Below are positions 28,439-37,430 of a stretch of 64,000 nucleotides of DNA, piece after piece. Both the position numbers and the translations under genes were made by a program. The notes beneath the pieces were generated by a model that was not told the DNA's origin, searched no databases, and was given only the letters and a program-made list of their open reading frames with translations. The stretch spans positions 62,001 to 126,000 of the forward strand of contig RSEH01000129.1 in NCBI GenBank assembly GCA_006503475.1. The letters are read 5' to 3'. Source of the DNA: Stentor roeselii (Eukaryota; Ciliophora; Heterotrichea; Heterotrichida; Stentoridae). Within the stretch, counting starts at the first letter, position 1. Each line of letters opens with the position of its first letter.

Positions 28439-29089
28439 ATGGCTGACAGGAAGAAGAATATAAAACTATGGCTCGCTGAAGTACTTTACATTTAGGAAGA
28501 CTCTGCTCTGATTACTCTTATCGAGAAGCACGGCTTCAAAAACTGGAAAAGTGTGTCAGTCGAGCTAAAAAAGAAACATAAAATCAATCGAACCCCGAAA
28601 CAATGCCGAGACAGGTGGTTCAACAACTTAAAAAACGAGAAAAACTCTCAACCCTTCTCAGAAGATGAAATTGACAAGCTTATTGAGCTCTACACGGAAT
28701 TTGGAGCACAGTGGTCTAAAATTTCTCAGATGATGGATAATCGTACGGAAAACCAGCTTAAAAACTTCATGAATGCAACTGTGAGAAGAAACATCAGAAA
28801 GTATAATAAAGGGAAACTTGAAATCGAGAAAATAAAAGTAAGTTCTTTAGAAATCCTGCAGATTCAAGAAGTGAGAGAACTTCTCCTACTCAAAAAAGAC
28901 GTGGATAGGAAATGGTTCGCTGATAAGTTCTTGTCTGACCAGGCCATGATGCAAATAGAAATGATAAATCTGTATAGGAATATAAACAACTTTCCACAAG
29001 CACAAAACTTTTCAGTATTTCCTGTTGTGAACCCGTTTTATCCAATGACTTACTTCGATTATTTTGATCAAATAGTTACTCCAGACTAA
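28439..29089 (+). CDS. Two-repeat Myb/SANT DNA-binding protein (211 aa, two exons)
   Basis: ATG 28439 opens a 14-codon first exon. A 15-nt intron (28481-28495) then removes an in-frame TAG and joins it to the main ORF. The product has two Myb repeats. The first is about residues 10-55 (WLAEEDSALITLIEKHGF-KNWKSVSVEL ... QCRDRWFNNL) and the second about 62-110 (FSEDEIDKLIELYTEFGAQW ... NRTENQLKNFMNATVRR). The Trp ladder is partly replaced (first Trp of repeat 2 is Phe), as is common. The layout is that of R2R3-type c-Myb relatives, which bind DNA as transcription factors. The C-terminus is hydrophobic and aromatic (VNPFYPMTYFDYFDQIV), a possible activation or partner segment. Targets are unknown. 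Confidence 0.85.
28481..28495 (+). other. 15-nt intron
   Basis: GTACTTTACATTTAG, with A at position 10 and an in-frame TAG. Without splicing the Myb protein would stop after 18 codons. Confidence 0.85.
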
Positions 29090-29400
29090 AAATAGTTTTA
29101 ATAATAAAATATTTAGAAAGGGTTTTTTCAGGAAATGTTGGATTTTTGGTGTTTTGGGGTGGTTTTAAGTGTTTTTTACTTCGAAAAACGGTTTTGGAAA
29201 TGTATTAAACTAATGTCGCTTATTTTTTATTTAAGATCCGCTTTAAAGTTCCAAGGTTGAAAGTATTGCCCGAAAGATTTTGAATGATGAAAGAAGTCAC
29301 TTGTTACTTATCAATCAAGCTTGGAAAAAGATGAGGCTAGGATCAGGGCGTCAGAGGCTTAATTTAATCATTTTTTAATAAAGGTAGTGAAGGTTTATAA
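29090..29400. other. Spacer, G-rich after the Myb stop
   Basis: About 310 nt with no supported gene. The segment 29110-29200 is rich in GGTTTT and GGGGT on the coding strand, unlike the C-rich 5' flanks. Confidence 0.4.
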
Positions 29401-30021
29401 ATGTCTTGGAAGTCTGAAATCTCGAGTTGGATAAGTACTTTACGTGAAGAGCTAAATGAAATTCCTTACACCCTTGATCAACTCGATCAAAAGATCGAAA
29501 TCGACCCAAAAATCAAGCAAAAGCTTAAAAAAGTCTCAGAATTACTCAGTAAAAGCATCCAAAACTTCATTAAAAAGTCATTAAAGTTACGATCTCAATC
29601 AATTCTCACAGACCAAACACTAAAAACAACCCGAGACGATTACCTTCGTCTCATGAACAGCGCCGAGAGTTTTTTCACAGCTCTTCATCAATCAAACCTG
29701 AAGCCAAAATACACGAAATCAACTTTCACCTCAAGAATAAAAACAAAGCAAATTCCACAAAAGTCAATTTCAAGGTCAAGGTCAGTGAAAAATTCTTCGA
29801 ATTTTTCATCGTTAGACTTGGAAACATGTGGAAAAATCAACAAAATAGTAAAAAAAGTCGATTCCCACAAACATAAAATATTAGAAGACAAGCTTCAGCG
29901 ACTTGAAACAGAAATCTCGAAAAATCAAGGAAAAGTTGATTTTATGAGAGAAGAAGTGCAGGAAAGTCTTGATTTTGCGAGATCTTTAATGAAAAGACTC
30001 AACGTCTTGGACCCTGAATAG
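29401..30021 (+). CDS. Coiled-coil protein of unknown function (206 aa)
   Basis: I do not recognise it. Residues 1-75 are helical and charged (SWISTLREELNEIPYTLDQL), the middle 100-135 is basic and Ser/Thr-rich (KSISRSRSVKNSSNFSS), and 145-205 is a strong heptad coil (ILEDKLQRLETEISKNQGKV). There is no membrane segment or signal peptide. It precedes another coiled-coil gene on the same strand by 51 nt, and both have basic Ser-rich linkers, so they may be cytoskeletal or basal-body proteins. That is only an inference from composition. Confidence 0.65.
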   Translation: MSWKSEISSWISTLREELNEIPYTLDQLDQKIEIDPKIKQKLKKVSELLSKSIQNFIKKSLKLRSQSILTDQTLKTTRDDYLRLMNSAESFFTALHQSNLKPKYTKSTFTSRIKTKQIPQKSISRSRSVKNSSNFSSLDLETCGKINKIVKKVDSHKHKILEDKLQRLETEISKNQGKVDFMREEVQESLDFARSLMKRLNVLDPE

Positions 30022-30072
30022 ACTGGATCCTTGACTTAATAATCGCTTCTTGAACTTGTTCATAATTTAAAT

Positions 30073-30900
30073 ATGAATAACTCTGTCAAAACTTTACATG
30101 ATCAGAACCTTCGTCTTCGGAATGAAATTCAAAAACTCAAAAGTTCGATAAGGGAACTCAGCGGGTCTACCTGTAGAAGTTTGAATAATGAGAGTAAAGA
30201 ACTACCTCCTCAAAAGTTGTCAGCTTTACAGAAAGAGAACCTGATAGAGAACCTTAAAAAACAAATCGAAAATGTGAAAAAACCGAGTAATCCGTCTCCA
30301 AAGCAAGCTCTCCAAGAAATAAAAGAAGTAAAATGGAAAAACCTTCCCCCAAGCGGTAAAGTCTACACAAGTTCCAACTGTTCAGAGCGGGTTTCAATGC
30401 GAGCAAGTAAGGCGGTTCAAGAAAACCTTTCAAAAATTTCCAAATTAAGCGAAAGCCATTCAAGCAAAGGACAAGCTCCAAGTCTCTCCCATTCAAGACA
30501 CGCAAGACTATTAGATTCATTCCAATCTTACTACGAGTCAGAAGAAGAAAACCTTTCAAAATTCGGAAAATGCGAACTTTCCTACATCGAGTACAAAAAA
30601 GACCATGAAAAAGGCGCAAGAAGAAAAGAAAGGAAAATGCAAGAAGAAATCGAAGAGCTTCGCAAGGAAAACAGCGAACTTAAACTAAGACTTCAAAAAT
30701 TTGGCTTAAAAACAAAAGAAAAATCAGGCCCTGCGCTGTCAGTGACTCCTAGAAAAAGGTCATCATCGCGAATTTCTCAGAAATCTTTCAGAACCTGCAG
30801 AAGTTCGAATTCTTTTCGAAGAAAACCTTGTCTTAAATGTGTTTCTTTGCTTGCCAAAGGGTTTTCCACGGCACATTGCAATAAACACAGGTTTAAATAA
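30073..30900 (+). CDS. Coiled-coil protein with C-terminal CCCH motif (275 aa)
   Basis: An N-terminal coil (LHDQNLRLRNEIQKLKSSIR) is followed by a long basic, polar region and a second coil at about 190-215 (EIEELRKENSELKLRLQKFG). A Ser/Arg linker (RKRSSSRISQKSFRTCRSS) leads to the C-terminus KPCLKCVSLLAKGFSTAHC then NKH. This C-x2-C-x12-C-x2-H tail lines up with the one ending the protein at 2168-2560, including KPC, LL, KGF, T and the final aromatic. The two are otherwise different in length and sequence. I know no named domain with this signature; a small zinc-binding or protein-binding tail is plausible. The stop codon overlaps the end of the convergent gene by 8 nt. Confidence 0.7.
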   Translation: MNNSVKTLHDQNLRLRNEIQKLKSSIRELSGSTCRSLNNESKELPPQKLSALQKENLIENLKKQIENVKKPSNPSPKQALQEIKEVKWKNLPPSGKVYTSSNCSERVSMRASKAVQENLSKISKLSESHSSKGQAPSLSHSRHARLLDSFQSYYESEEENLSKFGKCELSYIEYKKDHEKGARRKERKMQEEIEELRKENSELKLRLQKFGLKTKEKSGPALSVTPRKRSSSRISQKSFRTCRSSNSFRRKPCLKCVSLLAKGFSTAHCNKHRFK

Positions 30901-31597
30901 TTGATGTAAGTAAAGTTACTGATAAGAACATTGAAAAAGTGTCTATTATTCGGTCAAGGTTAGGAATTGACACGTTTAGGAAAAGGTCTTCGGCACAATA
31001 AGGAGCAGTTGAGATTGAAACGAACCTTTCTTGATAATAATTCCAAAGTTCTAAAGTTTTATTGTCGATAGTATCGTCGTCTTCACAGATCTTCCAGTAT
31101 TTATCAAAAATCGCTGAAGATTTCGAAGGTGTGCAATAAGTGACCCCATCGAATCCACAGTAAGAGTCATTAATCAAAACATTCATATCTTCATAATCTG
31201 ACCATTTTTCATTCTCACCGATCCACTCGTTATTATAGTTATAAGTGCAGTTGTCAATTACGGAGTTGTGGAAGTGGTCGATGAATTCGCTTAGGGAAAA
31301 TAAATAGTCTATAGTCAAGTTGCTTCGTGTTGGACATTCAGTCTTCTCATTCTTTATTACGTTGTATAAAGAAGCTTCATCTTCGAGTGTGCAATCAAAG
31401 GTAGTTATAGATGAATCTTCTCTGAATTTGCTTTCTGCCTCGGTTCGATCGCAGAGACCTGCACATCGCACGTTTAGAACTAGTTTTGTTTCTAGTGTTT
31501 CGTCTCGCTCGATGCATGGAGTGCTTCCTTCTAATGTATCACACTCGTAGGTAAAGCACTGCAAAGCTGAGGATTGGTAAAAAAGAAGGAAAAACAT
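30893..31597 (-). CDS. Secreted or GPI-anchored Cys-rich protein (234 aa)
   Basis: The protein starts with a signal peptide (MFFLLFYQSSALQ). The mature part has about 14 Cys and several N-x-S/T sites (SNLTID, DNCTYN, INDSYC, DNKTLE, LNVSIP), so it is extracellular and probably glycosylated. The last 17 residues are hydrophobic with no charged tail (TFSMFLSVTLLTSII), as in a GPI-attachment signal. I do not recognise a family; ciliate surface proteins often look like this. Its stop codon overlaps the stop of the convergent coiled-coil gene (CDS overlap 30893-30900). Confidence 0.65.
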   Translation of the reverse strand: MFFLLFYQSSALQCFTYECDTLEGSTPCIERDETLETKLVLNVRCAGLCDRTEAESKFREDSSITTFDCTLEDEASLYNVIKNEKTECPTRSNLTIDYLFSLSEFIDHFHNSVIDNCTYNYNNEWIGENEKWSDYEDMNVLINDSYCGFDGVTYCTPSKSSAIFDKYWKICEDDDTIDNKTLELWNYYQERFVSISTAPYCAEDLFLNVSIPNLDRIIDTFSMFLSVTLLTSII

Positions 31598-32835
31598 TTG
31601 ATTTATTGAAAATTGAATACTTTATCGGTGATTATGGTTTGATTAGGAAATTGATGAGAGAAATTAGGAGATGTTAGTGAAGTGATTGAATATAAAATAT
31701 GCTTTGGATTATTAGATTTGAAGAATTATTCTTAGTGATTTAGTGAATTAAATTTAGTGTATATGAAATATTTAATAATCAAAAATTGGAGGATAAAAGG
31801 TTCAGTAAGTAATCATTTTATATTTCGCCAAAATTTCATCAATCTCTAATAAAGGCTTGATTAAAGAATTTCATAATAATTATTTCTTGGTTAAATCTTA
31901 TAAATTTTAAGTGATATATATTCTTAATATTCATATGTTTGATATTTAGTTACCCTGAGTAAGTTTTTATTTTTGAATCATTGTTACATGGCTTAATAAC
32001 AATTATAAGCTATTCTATAAAATTAGATGGTTTGATTTTAAAAAATTTTATCTACTTTAATTCAAGGAAAAAAATTTATATTTATATCTAATATCTATGT
32101 GGGTTATAAATTGAATGTGTTTTGTAAGTTGAAAATAGAAAGGAATTTTTAACCCTAAATTAGAGGATGATTTCATATGTTTAAAATGCTGCGATTATAT
32201 TGAATGAAAACGATATTACTTAAATTAAATAAGATATTATTGATAAATCTTTTTATGTCAATTCAACTATAGTAAAATATAAAAATAAGTGAAATTATCA
32301 AACAAAAATTATTGTTTTAGATATATTTTCATTGGAAATTAACTTCATATATGTGATTGAAATTATAATAATTTAATCCATAACGGTAAAAATAGGAATA
32401 GACGAAGATATATATGTAAAAACGATAATATCTACATTAAGAAACCCTTGCTGAGGAAATTTACTTCAAGAAATTTCAAATTAAATAAAAGAGAATCTTA
32501 ACGAATTCAGCCCTTGAATAGAATATAAATATTTTTCTTGTATATCATTAGACAATCTAATTTAACGCTTTCTCAAGACTTAAACGCAAAATAATTTAGT
32601 GAATCTAAAACTATAGTTTTAAACCGATTTCATTCTCTATTTTTATATCCAAAGTAAAATCAGACCTAACAAATTTCATAGATTAATTCCCATAAACTAA
32701 AAATTCTTCTTTCCATCAATATCTATTCAAGATACTAATAACTTGAATTCCTAAAACTCACATCAACCAAAAAAATTTACCCAAATCGTTCTACCACCTT
32801 CTCAACAATCTAAATAAAAAGTTAAATCCCAAATA
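31598..32835. other. 1.2-kb AT-rich divergent spacer
   Basis: No gene seen on either strand. The last 80 nt before 32836 are C-rich on the plus strand. It probably holds the promoters of the two divergent genes, but no element can be named. Confidence 0.4.
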
Positions 32836-34320
32836 ATGGATAAGAAATTATCTATCGAGCATTTCCCCTTATTTGAAAGACAGCGTACAGTCAACACTCC
32901 TTTATCTCTAGAAGCTTGTCACCGAGAAGGAATCGATCCATCAGAGCTTCTTCACAAGCCATTTGAATATTTCTCAAAAATTGACCGATCTCCAGAGATT
33001 CAGCAGATTTACTTCAACTATTTTGAAAAAAAGCGAAAACTTTTAATAGAAGCTGTGAAAAAAACACGAAAATTCCTCGTCCGAGATCAAAAATCACAAC
33101 TTTCATCAACAGCAAGGCTTTCGAATAGAGATCATTCGCATTCAGCTGAAAAGAAAAAAAGCTTCGATAAGACTACTAAGTCAGTTTCAAGGTTTCTTTC
33201 TTCTGAAGCGCTTTGTAATCTTGATTTAATTGCAAGGAGAAAAGAACAACAAGAGTTGGCTGCTTATCATTCGTATAAAGTGCAGGAAAGAGCGAAAATT
33301 GATAAAAGAAATTTTGACTTGAAATCGAAAAGACTTGAAGAAAAGGAAAAAAACTCTGCTGCCAGGCTGAAAAAAGAAAAAGAATTCTTCTTAAAAAGGT
33401 TCAAAGATGCTGACTACGACCAAGAAGTCGACAAATACATCCAAAGGCAGTCATTGAAAGAAAGAGAGTCCAAAAAACAAGAAAAAAACCGCATCATTGA
33501 AGAACACTTGAAAAGAAAAGAAGAAAACATGAAAAAGCTCAGAGAAGACCGAGAAGAAGTCTTAAAAATCAAAGACTCCCGTGAAAAGGAAAGACAAGAA
33601 TCACTCAAACTTCAATTAGCCACAACTCGTGAATTTTTCAGTGAAAGAAGCAAGAAAAAAGCTGAACAAAAAGCGGAATTCGAGAGAAAGTCCCAAGAAA
33701 ACCTCAACAAAAAGAAAAAAATCCTTCAAGTAAAACTTTTAGAAGAAAGCAAAAAAACCTCGAATTGGTTTCTAACAGCTCAAAAAAACCTCACAGAAAG
33801 AAGCCGATCTCAAAGTCAAGAAAGAATGAAAAAAGGTTTAAAAGCGAAAAAGTTAAACGAGCGTAGTTCAAATTCAAAACTAGAGAAATACCAAAAAAAA
33901 TACGAAGACATGCAGAGCCGCTTATCACTTCATGAAGAACTATCAAAGAAAGCAGAAGAAATTCGAAGACATAAAGAATTCCTAAAGCAGTTCAATAAGG
34001 AATACAACAGCATCAGACAACAGAAGATTCAGGACTATCAAAAACATTTAATTCAAGAAAGACTTAACCATGACCAGAGGAGACTTGAGGATATTAACAA
34101 GTTTAAAGAAAATTCTGAAAAAATTCGAATTGAACAGACTCAGAAAGAAATCGAGGACAAAGAGAAGTTAAGTGAAATCGTTTATAACTTGAAAGTTACT
34201 AAAAATTGGAAAAGAAAACCGGTTAAAAGACTTTTGGAACTGGACTCGGAACCTCAGTCAGTTCAAAGTGTGATTGATATGCTTTCAGTTCAAGATGCTC
34301 CTTTTCCGAAATCAAGATAA
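32836..34320 (+). CDS. Long charged coiled-coil protein (494 aa)
   Basis: A non-coil N-terminus of about 70 residues (LSLEACHREGIDPSELLHKP, then FEYFSKIDRSPEIQQIYFNY) is followed by a Ser-rich linker and some 300 residues of almost unbroken Lys/Glu/Arg-rich helix (ERESKKQEKNRIIEEHLKRK). The family is not one I can name. The N-terminal segment looks like a short conserved module of ciliate axonemal or basal-body proteins, but this is an impression. There are no membrane segments. It is a single exon, followed after 148 nt by the Shulin-like gene on the same strand. Confidence 0.65.
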   Translation: MDKKLSIEHFPLFERQRTVNTPLSLEACHREGIDPSELLHKPFEYFSKIDRSPEIQQIYFNYFEKKRKLLIEAVKKTRKFLVRDQKSQLSSTARLSNRDHSHSAEKKKSFDKTTKSVSRFLSSEALCNLDLIARRKEQQELAAYHSYKVQERAKIDKRNFDLKSKRLEEKEKNSAARLKKEKEFFLKRFKDADYDQEVDKYIQRQSLKERESKKQEKNRIIEEHLKRKEENMKKLREDREEVLKIKDSREKERQESLKLQLATTREFFSERSKKKAEQKAEFERKSQENLNKKKKILQVKLLEESKKTSNWFLTAQKNLTERSRSQSQERMKKGLKAKKLNERSSNSKLEKYQKKYEDMQSRLSLHEELSKKAEEIRRHKEFLKQFNKEYNSIRQQKIQDYQKHLIQERLNHDQRRLEDINKFKENSEKIRIEQTQKEIEDKEKLSEIVYNLKVTKNWKRKPVKRLLELDSEPQSVQSVIDMLSVQDAPFPKSR

Positions 34321-34468
34321 ATTATCTAGTTTGGTTAAAATGCATACATCTGGATATTTATTCATCTTTTTAAATGTCTAGGAAATGATTGTCCTAGATT
34401 AAATCTTTAAATTCAAAGATCCCTTGAAACCAATTCAAAAGCCTTCATCACCCAAAAAAAATACAAAA

Positions 34469-37285
34469 ATGGCCTACACCTCTAAAAACAGCATCCTACG
34501 CGCCAAACGTCTTCAATCCTTCTGCGAAAGTGAAAACCTAAGCGCCCTGATTTTCATTCTAGGAATAGACAGCCGTCGAAACCGTCTAACCGAGCAGCTT
34601 TACTTCTGGTTATTCCACGGAATCTCAGGTAACGAGACCTTATCCTCAGTATCCCTTCCCTTAACCGAAGAAGAAGTTTCATGGATAGTGACTCCAAGTT
34701 CATTTTCCATTTTCATCGGAAGTGCCTGCAACGACATCTCAGAGACTTCATCTCTTTTCAGCCGAATTCACCAAATTTCATTATCTTGGCCAGGTGTGCA
34801 TCTGACGACTTTGACCAAAGACGAGGTGCAAGACTCAGAACTTGCTGAAAACACGAAATTGCTTTGGTTCAATCGAACCATGAGTCAAGTCCTCGGACCT
34901 GTCGGGGTCTGTTCCTCTGAAATCGAAACTTGGCCTCTTATCCAAGGCTACGCAATTGACTTGTTCGGCTTAGGCTTCTTTTCAATGAGTCATCCTCCAA
35001 AGGACATTTCTTTTCCAATTTCTCAAATTTTTTTAGAATTTGACGATGCTGGAATTTTAGCTGTTTTGAATGAACACCTTCCAAGACTTTTCAATGTTTT
35101 TCAACAGACTATTGACTTTGTGAATAAAAGGAATTATTCTGCTGGAAGAGGGGAATTAAGGGAAAAGGGGATTGGTGAATGTGTGACTTTGCCTTTTGAA
35201 TACGCCACTTTGCAGAGTTTGAAGGAGAGAATGGTGAAGCCTGAATTTCGCTTGTTTGGTTTTGAAAATACTGATAAATTGCACTCGGCACATCATATGA
35301 CTGTTCAAAGTGTTTGTGGAGTTTCAGGTATTTTCGCTGCGAGGACTTGGTTTTTAATTCCTTCAGGCGGGATCAAGGAATTCATTTCTCAGTATCAAGA
35401 AGAAGATGACGTCAGAGGCTTGATGCAGATTTACAAGATTGTCTCAGATGCAGTTCAAAAAGCTTTAAAGGTAATAGCACCTGTTGAAGATATAAAAGAA
35501 AAAATTTTACTAGAAATATTCAAATCAAAGACTTTATTTAAATACCATCATATGCTTGAACCTATTCGAAAGGCAAAAATCGATTTTTTCAGTCATGATG
35601 CTGATGGCATCACTTCAAGTTACAATGAAAACCTGCCGATTCACACTGTTTTATTTAAAGCTACCGCTTTACAGTCAAAAGACTTCGGAAACTTCGGAGA
35701 CCTGGTCTTTGCCGAAACTTTTATAAGCCGAGGAGGGTATTTAACGAATGTGACTGAAAACATTCCCACCCTTGTCCTTTGGGAAAATCAAACAAAACGG
35801 CCGTGGGTCAGTGCTTATGGAGAAAAACTAAGTCAGGTAGATAACACTTTGCTTTACATTGAAGAATTCGGCAGTTTTATAGGAACTTTACTCATTTTTG
35901 AACTTGGGTGGGCTTTTCGGTCGATTCACTTGGGACAACTCGAGTATTCCATTGATGAGTTCTGTAGAGTCGAGCAACATACAGCGGAAATTTTAAGTTT
36001 TTTCACTGAAACTGTTAGAATTATTGTTAAACTGCCTCGAAGTACCTCTTTTGTTTTAGTTTCGATTTGGAAGATTAAAGATATTGATACTGAACCACCT
36101 GAACTGCCTGTTGTTAAACAAGTCATTGTTCCACATTTGGACTATGCTCTTGATGCTGAGGTCTTTGAGGATTTGATTCCTTTGTACTTTGTTACTGGAG
36201 TTGCTGGCTCTGGGAAGACTAAAGCGGCGAAGGATCTTGCGAGAGGACTTAAGGCTAATCTGTTGGCTCCTCCTTTGGAAATTGCTGCATGTTTTGATTT
36301 GGAGTTCTGGAAACAGGCTTTGGCAGGGGTTAATAAGTCTACTGTTGTATTACTTCCGAGCTTTTTGTCGGTTCTTGAATTCAAACACCTTATTCCTTCT
36401 AATTGTTATGTCAGGTCTGTTATTTGTAGGGTTAGCAGCAAGAATATTTATTTGAATTATAAGAGGAAAATAAAAATTCCGGCTTTGATTCATTTGATAC
36501 AGTCTTGTAACTCTTTGATTTATGAGGAAGGTGCTGGAAATGATGAGTTTGGGAAGATTCTTTTAGACATTAACCCATACATGGAGATCTTTAAAATTTC
36601 AGGAACCATCGGCCCAGCCCAAGCCCGTAACATCGGAAACGTTCCTAAAAGAGTTCCAATTCAGCTTCCTTACCACCCCGAATTTAAACTCCAAAGCGTA
36701 TTCATGCACATTCCTCTACCACTCGTCGAAAGTAAAATAAAAGCTCGTTTAGCAAACTCGGAGATATCAGACGACGGAGCGATAGCTAAAAGAATATCAT
36801 GGCAAAACGACTTAGAAATTCTAAGAATAAAGGGTTGCGTCGAGTTCTACATCAAGGAAAATGAATTTTTTGAGATATCAGGGACTTCGAAGTACCTTGT
36901 TTCATCTCCTTGCGAAGCTTCAACTCCTGGGATTCTTTTCATTGGAAGAAACTTGGACCTGGTGAAACTTTACGAATTTGTACTTGACTGCAGGTCTCAT
37001 ACTAATAAAATCGCTTTGAAGACTAGGAAAGGACTGAGTTCTAGTGAAGTCGCTAACATTGAAAATAATCTGCCTGATAATTCGGAGTACAGATTTGATG
37101 GGGTTTGCTATGTTGATAGTGAAGGGAAAAGGTTTAAAGTACACCCGGACTTGGAGCAGGCACTTCAGGATTATGTGGACCAGGAAAATGACCGCATTGG
37201 GAATATTAACCGCGCTGTTGAGAAAGAAGCTTCTATTTTGAAAAAGGCGAATAGTAAGACGGTGATTAATCAGGTATTTCTTTAA
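34469..37285 (+). CDS. DNAAF9: Shulin/DNAAF9-like dynein assembly factor (938 aa)
   Basis: I take the first ATG, 34469. The N-terminus RAKRLQSFCESENLSALIF then ILGIDSRRN (residues 30-38) resembles the start of human C20orf194/DNAAF9 (FLGIDSRYN as I recall it), whose Tetrahymena homologue Shulin packages outer-arm dynein for delivery into cilia. Mid-protein strands (FGDLVFAETFISRGGYLTN, ELGWAFRSIHLGQLEYSI) also fit. A P-loop GVAGSGKT sits at 577-584, followed by a Walker-type fold, so nucleotide binding is likely. The length is somewhat short of the 1,100-1,200 residues of other members. The last codons form the first unit of a tandem repeat that continues downstream. It faces the HECT gene. 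Family call is good but not certain without alignment. Confidence 0.72.
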   Translation: MAYTSKNSILRAKRLQSFCESENLSALIFILGIDSRRNRLTEQLYFWLFHGISGNETLSSVSLPLTEEEVSWIVTPSSFSIFIGSACNDISETSSLFSRIHQISLSWPGVHLTTLTKDEVQDSELAENTKLLWFNRTMSQVLGPVGVCSSEIETWPLIQGYAIDLFGLGFFSMSHPPKDISFPISQIFLEFDDAGILAVLNEHLPRLFNVFQQTIDFVNKRNYSAGRGELREKGIGECVTLPFEYATLQSLKERMVKPEFRLFGFENTDKLHSAHHMTVQSVCGVSGIFAARTWFLIPSGGIKEFISQYQEEDDVRGLMQIYKIVSDAVQKALKVIAPVEDIKEKILLEIFKSKTLFKYHHMLEPIRKAKIDFFSHDADGITSSYNENLPIHTVLFKATALQSKDFGNFGDLVFAETFISRGGYLTNVTENIPTLVLWENQTKRPWVSAYGEKLSQVDNTLLYIEEFGSFIGTLLIFELGWAFRSIHLGQLEYSIDEFCRVEQHTAEILSFFTETVRIIVKLPRSTSFVLVSIWKIKDIDTEPPELPVVKQVIVPHLDYALDAEVFEDLIPLYFVTGVAGSGKTKAAKDLARGLKANLLAPPLEIAACFDLEFWKQALAGVNKSTVVLLPSFLSVLEFKHLIPSNCYVRSVICRVSSKNIYLNYKRKIKIPALIHLIQSCNSLIYEEGAGNDEFGKILLDINPYMEIFKISGTIGPAQARNIGNVPKRVPIQLPYHPEFKLQSVFMHIPLPLVESKIKARLANSEISDDGAIAKRISWQNDLEILRIKGCVEFYIKENEFFEISGTSKYLVSSPCEASTPGILFIGRNLDLVKLYEFVLDCRSHTNKIALKTRKGLSSSEVANIENNLPDNSEYRFDGVCYVDSEGKRFKVHPDLEQALQDYVDQENDRIGNINRAVEKEASILKKANSKTVINQVFL

Positions 37286-37425
37286 TAGTGTGATGGTAAT
37301 TAACTAGGAATTTCTTTAATAGTTAGAAGATAACCAGGTATTCCTTTAAATTGACTACAAAAACCACATATTTCATTAATAATAAAAAAATAGCCAATTA
37401 TTCCTTAAGAGTTATAAGATTAACT
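37262..37425. repeat. Degenerate ~30-bp tandem repeat starting inside the Shulin-like stop region
   Basis: CAGGTATTTCTTTAA, the last coding bases and stop of the upstream gene (37271-37285), is repeated downstream with changes at about 37305, 37335, 37365 and 37395 (for example AGGAATTTCTTTAAT, CAGGTATTCCTTTAA, CAATTATTCCTTAA). Spacings are 34, 30, 30 and 30 bp. Most copies keep the TTAA of the stop. Confidence 0.65.
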
Positions 37426-37430
37426 AAATA

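Noticed and set aside
29240-29370. Possible structured RNA in the spacer after the Myb gene
   Set aside because: No tRNA-type boxes or clear stem could be supported by eye.
34424-34468. Extension of the Shulin-like ORF to a TTG
   Set aside because: No ATG there; the first ATG at 34469 gives the conserved N-terminus. The same applies to TTG starts at 3789, 15491 and 42756, which are exon beginnings.
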